From contig NZ_BPFA01000003.1 in NCBI RefSeq assembly GCF_019655055.1, forward strand, positions 62,001-126,000: a stretch of 64,000 nucleotides of DNA, read 5' to 3'. Made by a program: the position numbers and the translations under genes. A model generated the notes under the pieces. It saw only the letters and a program-made list of their open reading frames with translations, searched no databases and was not told the origin of the DNA. Each line of letters begins with the position of its first letter. Within the stretch, counting starts at the first letter, position 1. Shown piece by piece: positions 18,342 to 26,700 of this stretch. The DNA is from Shewanella sp. MBTL60-112-B2. Its GTDB lineage: Bacteria > Pseudomonadota > Gammaproteobacteria > Enterobacterales > Shewanellaceae.

Positions 18342-18735
18342 TGGACAAAAGCTATTCACCACGAAAAAAGGCTAAAGTTCGCAATAAGCTCAGGTGTCGA
18401 AACTTCTGTGGGACGCTATAAAACCGTCCTTGGCCGCTCTACAGTTTCATCCCTGAAACCGAAGCCTACAGCCGTACCGACATCTGAATCATCATCTCTC
18501 CGAATTAGTTCTCTCAGGTGTGGCAAGCTCATTTCTGGACAAAAGCTATTCACCACGAAAAAAAGGCTACAGTTCGCAGTAAGCTCAGCTGTCGCAACTT
18601 CTGTGGAACACTATAAAGCCATCCATGGCCGCTCTGCGATTTCATCCCTGAAACCGAAGCCCACAGCCGTACCGACATCTGAATCATCTTCCTTCCTAAT
18701 TCGTTCTCTCAGATGTTACAAACTCATTTTTAGAC
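18342..18735. repeat. two tandem copies of a 194-bp repeat
   Basis: The sequence from tggacaaaagctattcacca at 18342 recurs at 18536, a period of 194 bp, and both copies run almost to the end of the unit. Differences are scattered point changes and a one-base indel in an A run. Each copy contains a small self-complementary TTTCATCCCTGAAA element. A 144-codon frame spans both copies but is Ser/Lys-rich, carries no domain and is judged a by-product of the repeat. Confidence 0.88.
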
Positions 18736-18818
18736 ATTAATCAGTTAGTGCAACCACTCTAGTTAGCCTAGCATTGATTAGAACAAGTATCTTAGCTCCC
18801 TAATTCGCTCCGATCCCT

Positions 18819-19310
18819 TTATCTGAAGTCTTGATTAATTGCTTTCGTTAACCTTCTCAATGCAGATAGAAGTTCTTCTACTGATTTTTTAGAAAATTGA
18901 CCTGATACCCTAGCCTCATTGAGTCCTTGGTCGTAACTTACGTCAATAGCAGTTAATATTTCTGGCTGATATTTTCGCTGTCTTAATCTAAATGTTAAGG
19001 TTTGAATTTGCAGTCCATACACCCCAAAAGCCTCCTTTCCTTGTAGTTGCTCATCATCACAAACCAATTTTAGTTGCTGGAATAATGCATATTCAAGTTC
19101 GGTTGCAGTGCTAAAAATGTTACTGAACTTGAGTTGTTTTCGCCAACTATTTAGTGCGAGGCATGCAACTATAGCTGCACAAATGGTTGAAAATGAAGTT
19201 AAATAGCTAAGAATGAGCTCTAAGTTTGTAGGTTGTGAAAAAATATTGTTCGTTACATAGCCCATTAAAAATATCGTAATGAATAGGGCTGCACCTTTAA
19301 CTAAACTCAT
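18819..19310 (-). CDS. orphan membrane protein of unknown function
   Basis: A 163-residue protein not recognised. Two hydrophobic helices are visible (about 5-25 and 32-52), followed by a cytoplasmic region with a KQLKFSNIFSTATELEYALFQQLKLV stretch. It is AT-rich relative to its neighbours and lies between two repeat-bearing non-coding stretches, consistent with acquired DNA. No terminator or partner gene was seen. It could be a membrane protein from a mobile or defence locus, but nothing in the sequence shows that. Confidence 0.6.
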   Translation of the reverse strand: MSLVKGAALFITIFLMGYVTNNIFSQPTNLELILSYLTSFSTICAAIVACLALNSWRKQLKFSNIFSTATELEYALFQQLKLVCDDEQLQGKEAFGVYGLQIQTLTFRLRQRKYQPEILTAIDVSYDQGLNEARVSGQFSKKSVEELLSALRRLTKAINQDFR

Positions 19311-19664
19311 GAAGTTGTCACCTTTCCGTATAAGAGCTTACTAGACCCGTTTGGGTGACTTTTTGTAAAAACAAGAACATCCCCAAAAACCGAATATTAC
19401 ATCTAGGCATTTTTACCACTTTTATTCTTTGTAAACAATAAATTAAAGGGTGTCACTCAACATATTGTGGGTCTCATGAGGAGCGTTTCTAAAATGCGAT
19501 AACAACTTATCGAGCAATAAATGGCCAGACTTTTGAAAGAATATGATTGCTGATTTTACAAATGTGGGCGTTGCTTTCTCTCTATTTCAGATAAGGTTTA
19601 ATAGGGTAAAATTAGAGAGGAAGATATTCTATTTATTTTGCTTCTAAATGATAAAGGGGCAAAA
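19311..19664. other. AT-rich intergenic stretch
   Basis: No gene or known site is seen. Confidence 0.4.
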
Positions 19665-19796
19665 ATGAGTTACGAAACTCACAGAAAACACCAGTTCCCC
19701 ATCGGAAGCGTTAGACTATTTCTAATAAGTACGAGGGAGACAACTTCGTCGGGGCGACTGGGACTCTTTATAAATAAAATGGTCAAGAGGGGGTAG
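19665..19796 (+). pseudogene. short ORF, possible relic of a REP-associated (RAYT/Y1) transposase
   Basis: ATG at 19665 follows AAAGGGG at a good distance and opens a 43-codon frame beginning MSYETHRKHQFPIGSVR. That start loosely resembles the MSYxxLRKGRFS opening of Y1 (RAYT) transposases that travel with REP hairpins. The frame ends at once in the first of four hairpins. No catalytic His-hydrophobe-His motif or tyrosine is present, so at most it is a fragment. The resemblance is from memory and could be chance. Confidence 0.3.
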
Positions 19797-19897
19797 CTGT
19801 TGACCCCTTCTTGCCCGAGTGTGAGCTGGAAGCTCACGACTTTGGTTGTTAGACGTAGTCTAACTTAATGACTTTGGTCAGGCGCAGCCTGATAACC
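19784..19897. repeat. cluster of four consecutive hairpins (REP-like)
   Basis: Hairpin 1: an 11-bp stem with one G-T pair (19784-19794 with 19803-19813). Hairpin 2: GTGAGCT-gga-AGCTCAC (19821-19837). Hairpin 3: GTTAGAC-gta-GTCTAAC (19848-19864). Hairpin 4: TCAGGC-gca-GCCTGA (19878-19892). Hairpins 2-4 all have three-base loops. Hairpins 2 and 3 are each followed by the same 9-mer GACTTTGGT (19838 and 19870, spacing 32). This regular layout suggests a REP-type element or structured RNA. Confidence 0.7.
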
Positions 19898-19929
19898 TTC
19901 CAATATGGCAAAACCAAACAAACCACCAA

Positions 19930-19968
19930 AAATCAAAAAAGCCGAAACACTTTCATGTTTCGGCTTTT
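19930..19968 (-). terminator. terminator after the S46 peptidase gene
   Basis: A 13-bp stem (19956-19968 with 19937-19949) with a 6-base loop, followed on the minus strand by a T-rich run. Confidence 0.9.
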
Positions 19969-20003
19969 GCATGCAAAAGGCTAGCTAATCATAGCCAATA
20001 TGA

Positions 20004-22160
20004 TTAATGCACAATTTCCATCTCTTCTAACAGGTTATCGGCATTATCAAGATACTTCATTACCCATAACATGTAACGGCTATCTACTTGGATAGAACGG
20101 TTAGTCTCAGTATCGTAGCCCCAGTCACCGATAATGCTCTCGTATACACCATCAAATAACAGACCAACAAGCTCGGCGCGGCCATTTAAGGTTGGCGAAC
20201 CTGAGTTACCACCTGTGGTATCGAGGGTCGATAGGAAGTTAACTGGCACTGAGTCCAATGACTTCACATAGTAATCACCGTACTGCTTGTTGGCGATAAG
20301 CTCTAGCTCTTTAGCTGGCGCATTAAATGGTTCTACACCTGTGTCTTTCGCCAAAATCCCTTCAAGGCGAGTAAATGGCTCAGCATAAAGTCCATCTTCT
20401 GGCGAGTAACCTTTCACATGACCCACTGTGACACGCAGGCTTGAGTTAGCATCTGCGTAAACTGGCTTACCTTGCTCACGGTTATAAGCGATGATAGCGT
20501 CCATATACATAGGACGAACCTTCATCAACTCACCTGCTAGTTGCTTTTCAGCCTGCTCACGCTTCATGCGCTCGTCATAGGTCGCAACGGCATACTGAAT
20601 GAATGGGTCTTTTGACTTTTTAAACTCGGCAACTGACTTGTCCATCCAAGCTAGGCGGGTTTCTTTGTCTGACAGCTTAGTGTTGGCGTACATCTTATCA
20701 AGCGTCTTGCTTAACTTAGCCGCATCAAAGTTGTTAGTAATGCCAAAGGCTTTATCAAACGCTGGTAGACGCTCATCTTTTGGTAGCGCTGCGTAACGAG
20801 TAATAAGCTCTAATAGCATGGCTTTATCAACGCTGGCGGCATAACGACGTTCAATACGCTCCATGCCTGATGTAAAGCGTGTCATATCGCGCTCTTGATA
20901 ACCTGGCTCACGATCCATATCCGCTAGGGCTTTTTCATTAGCTAATCTGTACAGGCGACCAGAAGTACTTAGCATGGTGCTGTAACCCATATAGCTAAGT
21001 AGTAAATCACGTTCTTGGCCTTGCTGACCTTTAGCAATGAGCTTATCAAGCTCGGCTAGTACCTTACCGTATTGCTGCTTACGATTGCTGTCGGCGCTAA
21101 TCCAGTTAGCTAGCTTCTGCTCTAGTGCTTTACGGTCATCAAGCATGGTCGATTTACCATAGAACTCGATCATAGAAGTAAAGTTCTTAGCATAGTTAGC
21201 TAAACCTGCAATTGAGCTTTCGTACTTGATACGCTCATCGCTGCCTTCTGGCGCGGTCTCTTTAATGATCTCAATTAGGCGTTCACGTAAGATCTTGCCT
21301 TCAGGATATGACCACTCAAATTGGTTTTCGACTTCGTTAGCTGTGCGGTAACGGTTGGTGCGCCCCGGATAACCAGCAACCATCACAAAGTCACCTTCAC
21401 TAACGCCTTTAGCCGATACTTTTAAGAAGCTCTTTGGCTCGAATGGCACGTTGTCTTTGCTGAAATCTGCAGGCTTACCGTCTTTTGATACGTAAGCGCG
21501 GTAGAAAGCATAATCACCGGTGTGACGTGGCCACATCCAGTTATCGATATCACCGCCATACTTACCCACGCTGGCTGCTGGTGTGTATGTTAAACGCACA
21601 TCGCGAATTTCTAGTTGCTTAACTAGGTAATACTCTAGGCCGCCGTGGAAGCTGTATACCTTACAACGGTAACCGTCTTCTTTCTCACACTCGGCCACTA
21701 GGCCTTTTTCTTTTTGCTCAATGCCTTTGTAAAACGCGTTACCTGTTTTACTCTCAAGGCCATCTTTAACCTTGTCGGTTACGTCAACAACGCTTTCAGT
21801 CACGTAAACTCGCGAGCCCGGTGTTGCCGGTAGCTCGTCGCTAAATGACTTAGCTAAGAAGCCGTCACGTAGTAGGTTTTTCTCAGGAGTTGAGTTGTAC
21901 TGAATAGAGCCGTAAGCACAGTGATGGTTAGTTACAACTAGGCCCTTAGGTGATACGAATGACGCGGTACAGCCGCCAAGGCTTATCACTGCGTTCATTG
22001 GGAATTCGGTCAGTTTTGAAATCGAGTTAACATCAATTTCTAACCCTTTCGCCTTTAGTTCATCTGCCATGGCAGGAAGTTGATAAGGCTGCCACATACC
22101 TTCGTCAGCTAGAGCGCCAAAAGAGGTCGCCATAGCCGCTGTCAAAAGCCATTTTTTCAT
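20004..22160 (-). CDS. S46 family dipeptidyl-peptidase (DPP7-type)
   Basis: Exported serine peptidase that removes dipeptides from the N-terminus of oligopeptides in the periplasm; 718 residues, typical for S46. Signal peptide about 1-18 (cleavage after GALA). The catalytic triad region is visible: His in VVTNHHCAYG (79-80), Asp in WMWPRHTGDY, and Ser653 in GGNSGSP. The residue 18 positions after the catalytic Ser is Gly671. In the family, Gly here marks DPP7-like enzymes with hydrophobic P1 preference, while Arg marks DPP11 with acidic P1. It is monocistronic with its own terminator. This fits a peptide-utilising marine heterotroph. Confidence 0.94.
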   Translation of the reverse strand: MKKWLLTAAMATSFGALADEGMWQPYQLPAMADELKAKGLEIDVNSISKLTEFPMNAVISLGGCTASFVSPKGLVVTNHHCAYGSIQYNSTPEKNLLRDGFLAKSFSDELPATPGSRVYVTESVVDVTDKVKDGLESKTGNAFYKGIEQKEKGLVAECEKEDGYRCKVYSFHGGLEYYLVKQLEIRDVRLTYTPAASVGKYGGDIDNWMWPRHTGDYAFYRAYVSKDGKPADFSKDNVPFEPKSFLKVSAKGVSEGDFVMVAGYPGRTNRYRTANEVENQFEWSYPEGKILRERLIEIIKETAPEGSDERIKYESSIAGLANYAKNFTSMIEFYGKSTMLDDRKALEQKLANWISADSNRKQQYGKVLAELDKLIAKGQQGQERDLLLSYMGYSTMLSTSGRLYRLANEKALADMDREPGYQERDMTRFTSGMERIERRYAASVDKAMLLELITRYAALPKDERLPAFDKAFGITNNFDAAKLSKTLDKMYANTKLSDKETRLAWMDKSVAEFKKSKDPFIQYAVATYDERMKREQAEKQLAGELMKVRPMYMDAIIAYNREQGKPVYADANSSLRVTVGHVKGYSPEDGLYAEPFTRLEGILAKDTGVEPFNAPAKELELIANKQYGDYYVKSLDSVPVNFLSTLDTTGGNSGSPTLNGRAELVGLLFDGVYESIIGDWGYDTETNRSIQVDSRYMLWVMKYLDNADNLLEEMEIVH

Positions 22161-22264
22161 TTTTATAAGTCCATTTCTTATCTCTTATTAAGAGCTTTAA
22201 TAAGAGTATTTTTTATGATTTTTTGTTGATTGCTTGTGGTTCGATATTCAATTTCCTTAGGACG

Positions 22265-22312
22265 GAAAACAAAAAAGTCGAGCCCAATATTTTCATATTC
22301 GAGCTCGACTTT
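22265..22312 (-). terminator. terminator after the aromatic amino acid permease gene
   Basis: An imperfect long stem (AAAGTCGAGC with its complement near 22303-22312, extended by AATAT/ATATT) is followed on the minus strand by a T-rich run. Confidence 0.8.
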
Positions 22313-22443
22313 ATCATAAGAAGAGGCGCTGATAACAGTTTCTGAATTAATCTCTTACAAAGCTGTTACCTTTTGTAGAATAGCCTTTGCAGGCATACAC
22401 GTTAACAGGCGTACGGTATGCCGCGCTCTGGTTAAAACGCTAG

Positions 22444-23643
22444 TTAGAGTGCAACCCATAGCTGAGCTAAGATAATCGCTAAACCTGCAACCCCTGCTAG
22501 ACCGAGGGCGGTATTACCACCACAAACCTGATAACCACCTAAATTTTGCTTACGCTGGCGCAGTGCCATTGCGATAGGCAAGAAGATAATAATCACCACT
22601 AGCGGAATCGCCGCAAAACCTAACACCTTGTAGAAACCATCTGGGTAGTACAATGCACAAAGTAGCGGTGGTACAAAGGTCAGCAGCCATGTTTGTACGC
22701 GGCCTAATGCATTTTCTTTAGCACGTGTTAGCTCGGCAACATAATCTAATAAACTCATGGTCACGCCTAGGAACGAAGTAACCAAGGCGAAGTTAGCGAA
22801 TAGGTCGATGAAAGACTTCAACACTGACGACTCAGCAACACCTTGCAGCGCCGTAACAAGCAATGGCAAAGAGCCATTAAACTCATGTACCGTATCACCA
22901 CCTAAAGTGCCTAGGGTAACCACTAGCCAAAGGATGTAGCACACAAGCGGAATGGTTGAACCTATAATTAACACCTTACGCAACGACATGGCGTCGCCAT
23001 CTAAATAGCGCACTATGGTGGCAATACATACATGGAAGCCGAACGAGGTGAACACAATAGGAATAGCCGCTAACCATAGGTTGGTTAAGTCGCTGCTAGT
23101 CACCATACCTTCGGTTGAGTTATTCATCATCAGACTCATATCAACTTCTGGTAGCAAGTAGGCAACCACTATCACCAGTAGCGTGATCATTGAGGTAAAC
23201 AGCACCCGTGACACTTTATCAATCCAGCTAACGCCAATCGCGATAATGCCACCGAAAATCAGCGTAAAGAGTAACACCGCGAATTGACTATCAACGTCCA
23301 TACCAACCATTGCCATCTTTGATTCAAGCAGCGACGAGCCACCCATCAAATACACCATGGTAAGTGCAAACAGCAGACTCAAGAATGAGCCGCCTTGAAT
23401 AAGCTGCCCTACTCTACCTAAGGTTTTACCTGTGATGCTGTGCAGATTTAAACCAACACCTACCCGAAGGTTAATTTCAAGCATTAGTAGTGAGGTATAA
23501 ATGGATATACCCCAAATTACGATAAGTAAAAGCAGTGCGGGAATGGTACCTAATGAAGCTGTTGCTAAAGGCAAAGCCAACATACCGCCACCAATTGCCG
23601 TTCCTGCGACAATGGCAACTGAGCCAAGTATTTTTGAGTTCAC
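22444..23643 (-). CDS. tyrP: aromatic amino acid permease (TyrP/HAAAP family)
   Basis: Inner-membrane proton symporter for aromatic amino acids, 399 residues, about eleven helices. It follows E. coli TyrP closely: LGSVAIVAGTAIGGGMLALPLA at the N-terminus, AIPVIFTSFGFHVCIATIVRYLDGD in the middle, and ATSFLGV-type and FLPPL-like segments later. Tyrosine is the most likely substrate; tryptophan or tyrosine specificity is not certain from sequence. No TyrR box was seen upstream. Confidence 0.88.
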   Translation of the reverse strand: MNSKILGSVAIVAGTAIGGGMLALPLATASLGTIPALLLLIVIWGISIYTSLLMLEINLRVGVGLNLHSITGKTLGRVGQLIQGGSFLSLLFALTMVYLMGGSSLLESKMAMVGMDVDSQFAVLLFTLIFGGIIAIGVSWIDKVSRVLFTSMITLLVIVVAYLLPEVDMSLMMNNSTEGMVTSSDLTNLWLAAIPIVFTSFGFHVCIATIVRYLDGDAMSLRKVLIIGSTIPLVCYILWLVVTLGTLGGDTVHEFNGSLPLLVTALQGVAESSVLKSFIDLFANFALVTSFLGVTMSLLDYVAELTRAKENALGRVQTWLLTFVPPLLCALYYPDGFYKVLGFAAIPLVVIIIFLPIAMALRQRKQNLGGYQVCGGNTALGLAGVAGLAIILAQLWVAL

Positions 23644-24089
23644 AAAATTGTCCTGTTAAATTTTATTTTTTATTTAGATAGGTCAGATTTAGAACGACTT
23701 TGAGGGAGAGAATGTTGCAAGTTAACAATATCAATAACTGCCCCCAATCGAATCCGGTCATCTTCGACCTTACGATTCCAATTGGCCTCAACGGCTAGTT
23801 AAATAAAACGTGTATTCACCTTATCAACTTAGCCACTGAGGCTTGATAAATCGTGGAAAATACAGAGTGAATTGTTTCATTACGGCTCTTACTCTAAAAA
23901 ATGACTGCACTGACATTAACAGCAGTATTCCCCGTGGGCAAGCCTTCTAGAGCAGTTAAAATCAACTCGGCACGAGTTATTAACATAAGCGCAAAGCCAG
24001 TACGACAGTTATGTTACTTAAGTCTAAATTACCGATTAATTTACTCACTGGTTTGCTTTTGACGTTGAAAAAAACAGCGTAGCCGCTAT
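23644..24089. other. divergent intergenic region
   Basis: No gene supported. It should hold promoters for tyrP (minus) and for the Mn-riboswitch transcript (plus). No operator was recognised. Confidence 0.4.
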
Positions 24090-24262
24090 AATGCCGCCTC
24101 GCTTCAGGGGAGTAGCTATCAGTAAGGCGACAAAAGGGCATTAAATGCCTGCCAGCGTCATTTACTGAGTATGTATCAACATAATTGGCCACATGCCATG
24201 GTACATACAGCAGCTCAATACGCCAGTTTTGAGCCCGCCCAGCAAGACCTGAGCACCGCACC
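24090..24262 (+). ncRNA. yybP-ykoY manganese riboswitch
   Basis: The leader contains the conserved core GGGGAGTAGC (24107-24116) and, about 130 nt later, AGCAAGACCT (24241-24250), the two halves of the loop-loop Mn2+ site in yybP-ykoY riboswitches. Between them are a CAACATAATTGGCCAC segment and small hairpins that fit the variable arm. The next gene is a GDT1/UPF0016 Mn exporter, a known target of this class. A 93-codon minus-strand frame here is a shadow of the RNA. Exact ends are approximate. Confidence 0.85.
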
Positions 24263-24329
24263 TCTTAAATTTGGGGAAGAGTTGCTGTGCTTAGTTTATT
24301 GCTAATACGTCCCCATTTAGGATTAACTC

Positions 24330-24884
24330 TTGGAAGCACTACTTGCCTCTACCTTTACTGTTGCCATTGCTGAAATCGGCGATAAAACTCAATTGTTAGC
24401 ATTAATCTTAGCCGCGCGTTTTAAAAACAAAACCGCCATTATTCTTGGTATTTTCCTATCTACCTTAGTTAATCACTTCGCAGCCGCTTGGCTAGGACAA
24501 TGGGCTATCTCTTGGATCAGCCCGGAAATGGGACGCTATCTAGTTGCCGCCTCATTTTTTGCCATTGCGTTATGGGTGTTAATCCCTGATAAAGTCGATG
24601 CCGAAGAGAGTCGTTTCTATGCCATGGGACCATTCTTAGCCACATTCATTCTATTCTTCATCGCCGAGATGGGGGACAAAACCCAAATAGCCACAGTCGT
24701 GCTGTCGGCTAAGTATGATGCCTTAGCCATGGTTGTTATGGGCACCACCTTAGGTATGCTTATAGCCAATGTGCCAGTGGTCATTGCCGGACACTTTAGC
24801 GCCGAGAAGCTACCGATGAGCTGGATACACCGCGGCTGCGCGGTACTATTTGCGCTACTGGGCGTTGCGACTTTGGTTTTTTAA
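24330..24884 (+). CDS. mneA: GDT1/TMEM165 (UPF0016) family manganese exporter
   Basis: Inner-membrane cation transporter of 184 residues with six helices, built from two repeats each carrying the family motif E-x-G-D-K-T: EIGDKTQ (about 16-22) and EMGDKTQ (about 112-118). Bacterial members such as Vibrio MneA export Mn2+. The start is TTG at 24330 behind TTAGGATTAAC. Control by the upstream Mn riboswitch is expected. Loss of Mn homeostasis is often tied to oxidative stress, and the next gene (opposite strand) is a catalase. Confidence 0.9.
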   Translation: MEALLASTFTVAIAEIGDKTQLLALILAARFKNKTAIILGIFLSTLVNHFAAAWLGQWAISWISPEMGRYLVAASFFAIALWVLIPDKVDAEESRFYAMGPFLATFILFFIAEMGDKTQIATVVLSAKYDALAMVVMGTTLGMLIANVPVVIAGHFSAEKLPMSWIHRGCAVLFALLGVATLVF

Positions 24885-24888
24885 AGAA

Positions 24889-25044
24889 AGGTTCTAGGTT
24901 CTAGGTTCTAGGTTCTAGGTTCTAGGTTCTAGGTTCTAGGTTCTAGGTTCTAGGTTCTAGGTTCTAGGTTCTAGGTTCTAGGTTCTAGGTTCTAGGTTCT
25001 AGGTTCTAGGTTCTAGGTTCTAGGTTCTAGGTTCTAGGTTCTAG
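24889..25044. repeat. 7-bp minisatellite, about 22 perfect copies
   Basis: The unit aggttct repeats without error for 156 bp, starting 5 bp after the mneA stop. Two inverted copies of the same unit occur at about 25128-25141 and 25151-25158. The whole segment is flanked by a near-perfect 15-bp inverted repeat (24882-24897 and 25152-25167). Confidence 0.97.
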
Positions 25045-25058
25045 CACAAACAGAATAC

Positions 25059-25098
25059 AAAAAGGCAAAACAGCATCTACTGTTTTGCCTTTAATTTT
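25059..25098. terminator. bidirectional terminator between mneA and catalase
   Basis: A perfect 13-bp stem (25061-25073 with 25080-25092), 6-base loop, A-rich before and T-rich after, between convergent genes. Confidence 0.88.
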
Positions 25099-25172
25099 AG
25101 CTTTTAAGATCTTAGCACCTGCTTTTCCTAGAACCTAGGACCTGCTTTTATCTAGAACCTTTCTTAGCCAGA

Positions 25173-26636
25173 TTAACCTTTTAACGCCTCTTCTACTCGG
25201 CGGCCATAATCACTATCAGCGGCAGTAAAATGCTCAACCATCTTAGTTTGTGTCGCTTCGCTTACCACACTTAATGTGCCTGCGATGTTAGCAATTAAAC
25301 GCGCTTTCTCATCTTCTGGCAGTAGGCGGTATAAGTCACCAGCTTGGCTAAAGTCATCTTGGTCATAACGGCTGTATCGATCTGCTTCACCATCTAAACG
25401 CAGTGGTGGCTCAGCAAATTGCGTTTGGTCTTGTAGGCCGTCAAAGCTATTTGGTCCATAGTTTCTGCTAGGGTCGCCACCTGTTTGGCTACCTGAGAAC
25501 GGGCACTGTGTACCTGCCATTGCGCCGCCACGCTGGTGATGGTTAGCCGTTGTTGCATGTGGGCAGTTAACCGGTAGTTGGTTATAGTTAGCTCCGATAC
25601 GGTAGCGCTGTGCATCAGCATAGGCAAACAAACGCGCTTGCAGCATTTTGTCTGGCGATGCGCCAACACCAGGAACTAAATTGCTTGGTGCTAATGCGAC
25701 TTGCTCAACTTCAGCAAAGTAGTTTTGCGGCATACGGTTTAGCTCTAACTCACCAATTTCAATCAATGGGTAGTCAGCATGTGGCCACACTTTAGTTAAA
25801 TCAAACGGATTGATCTTATAAGTGTTTGCTTCAGCTTCTGGCATGATCTGTACTTTTACCGCCCACTTAGGGAAGTTGCCGTCGTTAATTGCCGCAACCA
25901 TGTCACGCTGTGATGAATCTGGGTCGATACCTTTAAGAATATCAGCCTGCTCAGCCGTTAAGTTAGCGATGCCTTGCTTAGTCTTAAAGTGGAACTTGAC
26001 CCAGAAACGCTCACCCTTGGCATTCCAGAAAGAGAAGGTGTGCGAACCAAATCCGTGCATTTGACGATAGTTAGCTGGAATACCGCGATCTGACATCAAT
26101 ACCGTAACTTGGTGCATAGCTTCAGGATTCAGTGCCCAGAAGTCCCACATAGCATGCGGATCTTTCAAGTTAGTTTGTGGGTTACGCTTTTGAGTGTGAA
26201 TAAAGTCTGGGAACTTAATACCGTCACGCAAGAAGAAAGTCGGCGTGTTGTTACCTACGATATCGTGGTTACCACGAGTGGTATAAAAACGTAGACCAAA
26301 ACCACGTGGATCGCGCTCAGCATCTGCAGAGCCCATCTCACCACCAACTGTAGAGAAACGAACAAAGGTTTCAGTTTCTTTACCTACACCGTTAAAGTGA
26401 TCGGCAATTGTGTAATCACTCATGTCACGAGTCAGGGTAAACTTACCGTAAACACCGGTACCTTTAGCATGTACGATACGCTCTGGAATACGCTCACGGT
26501 TAAAGTGAGCTAGTTTCTCGATAAGGTGCCAATCTTGCAGTAGAAGCGGTCCGCGCTCACCAGCTGACAGTGAATTTTGGTCATCGCTAATTGGTGCGCC
26601 ATTTTGTGCGGTAAGAACTCGGTTTTGCTGACTCAT
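25173..26636 (-). CDS. katB: monofunctional heme catalase
   Basis: Decomposes hydrogen peroxide; 487 residues, the size of small-subunit clade 3 catalases. The active-site His56 is in PERIVHAKGTGVYG, the distal Asn in DIVGNNTPTFF (about 129), and the proximal heme Tyr in RLFAYADAQRYR (about 339). No signal peptide is seen. ATG at 26636 has GAGGAG 6 bp upstream, and that site overlaps the stop codon of a 17-codon leader ORF. The symbol is by resemblance; katA is equally possible. Confidence 0.94.
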   Translation of the reverse strand: MSQQNRVLTAQNGAPISDDQNSLSAGERGPLLLQDWHLIEKLAHFNRERIPERIVHAKGTGVYGKFTLTRDMSDYTIADHFNGVGKETETFVRFSTVGGEMGSADAERDPRGFGLRFYTTRGNHDIVGNNTPTFFLRDGIKFPDFIHTQKRNPQTNLKDPHAMWDFWALNPEAMHQVTVLMSDRGIPANYRQMHGFGSHTFSFWNAKGERFWVKFHFKTKQGIANLTAEQADILKGIDPDSSQRDMVAAINDGNFPKWAVKVQIMPEAEANTYKINPFDLTKVWPHADYPLIEIGELELNRMPQNYFAEVEQVALAPSNLVPGVGASPDKMLQARLFAYADAQRYRIGANYNQLPVNCPHATTANHHQRGGAMAGTQCPFSGSQTGGDPSRNYGPNSFDGLQDQTQFAEPPLRLDGEADRYSRYDQDDFSQAGDLYRLLPEDEKARLIANIAGTLSVVSEATQTKMVEHFTAADSDYGRRVEEALKG

Positions 26637-26646
26637 ACATTACTCC

Positions 26647-26700
26647 TCAATCTTGGCGTGATCCCAGCCAAGTTTCGATTAAATCAAATAGGGTAGCCAT
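26647..26700 (-). CDS. 17-codon leader ORF upstream of catalase
   Basis: ATG at 26700 is preceded by AGAGGA with a 6-base spacer, an excellent ribosome binding site. It encodes MATLFDLIETWLGSRQD and ends with TGA at 26647-26649. That TGA overlaps the GAGGAG ribosome binding site of the catalase, so translation of the two is probably coupled. It may be a leader peptide or a small amphipathic protein. No homologue is recognised. Confidence 0.55.
   Translation of the reverse strand: MATLFDLIETWLGSRQD

Noticed and set aside
18306..18740. 144-codon open frame across the 194-bp duplication
   Set aside because: Composition is Ser/Lys-rich with no domain, it lacks a ribosome binding site, and its openness follows from the repeat copies being in frame-compatible phase.
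19848..19864. GTTAGAC...GTCTAAC as an integron attC core
   Set aside because: The sites fit GTTRRRY and RYYYAAC, but the loop is only three bases and there are no inner L-boxes or gene cassettes, so the cassette interpretation fails.
23980..24261. 93-codon minus-strand frame
   Set aside because: It lies entirely over the Mn riboswitch and its leader and has no start signal; the conserved RNA elements explain the sequence better.
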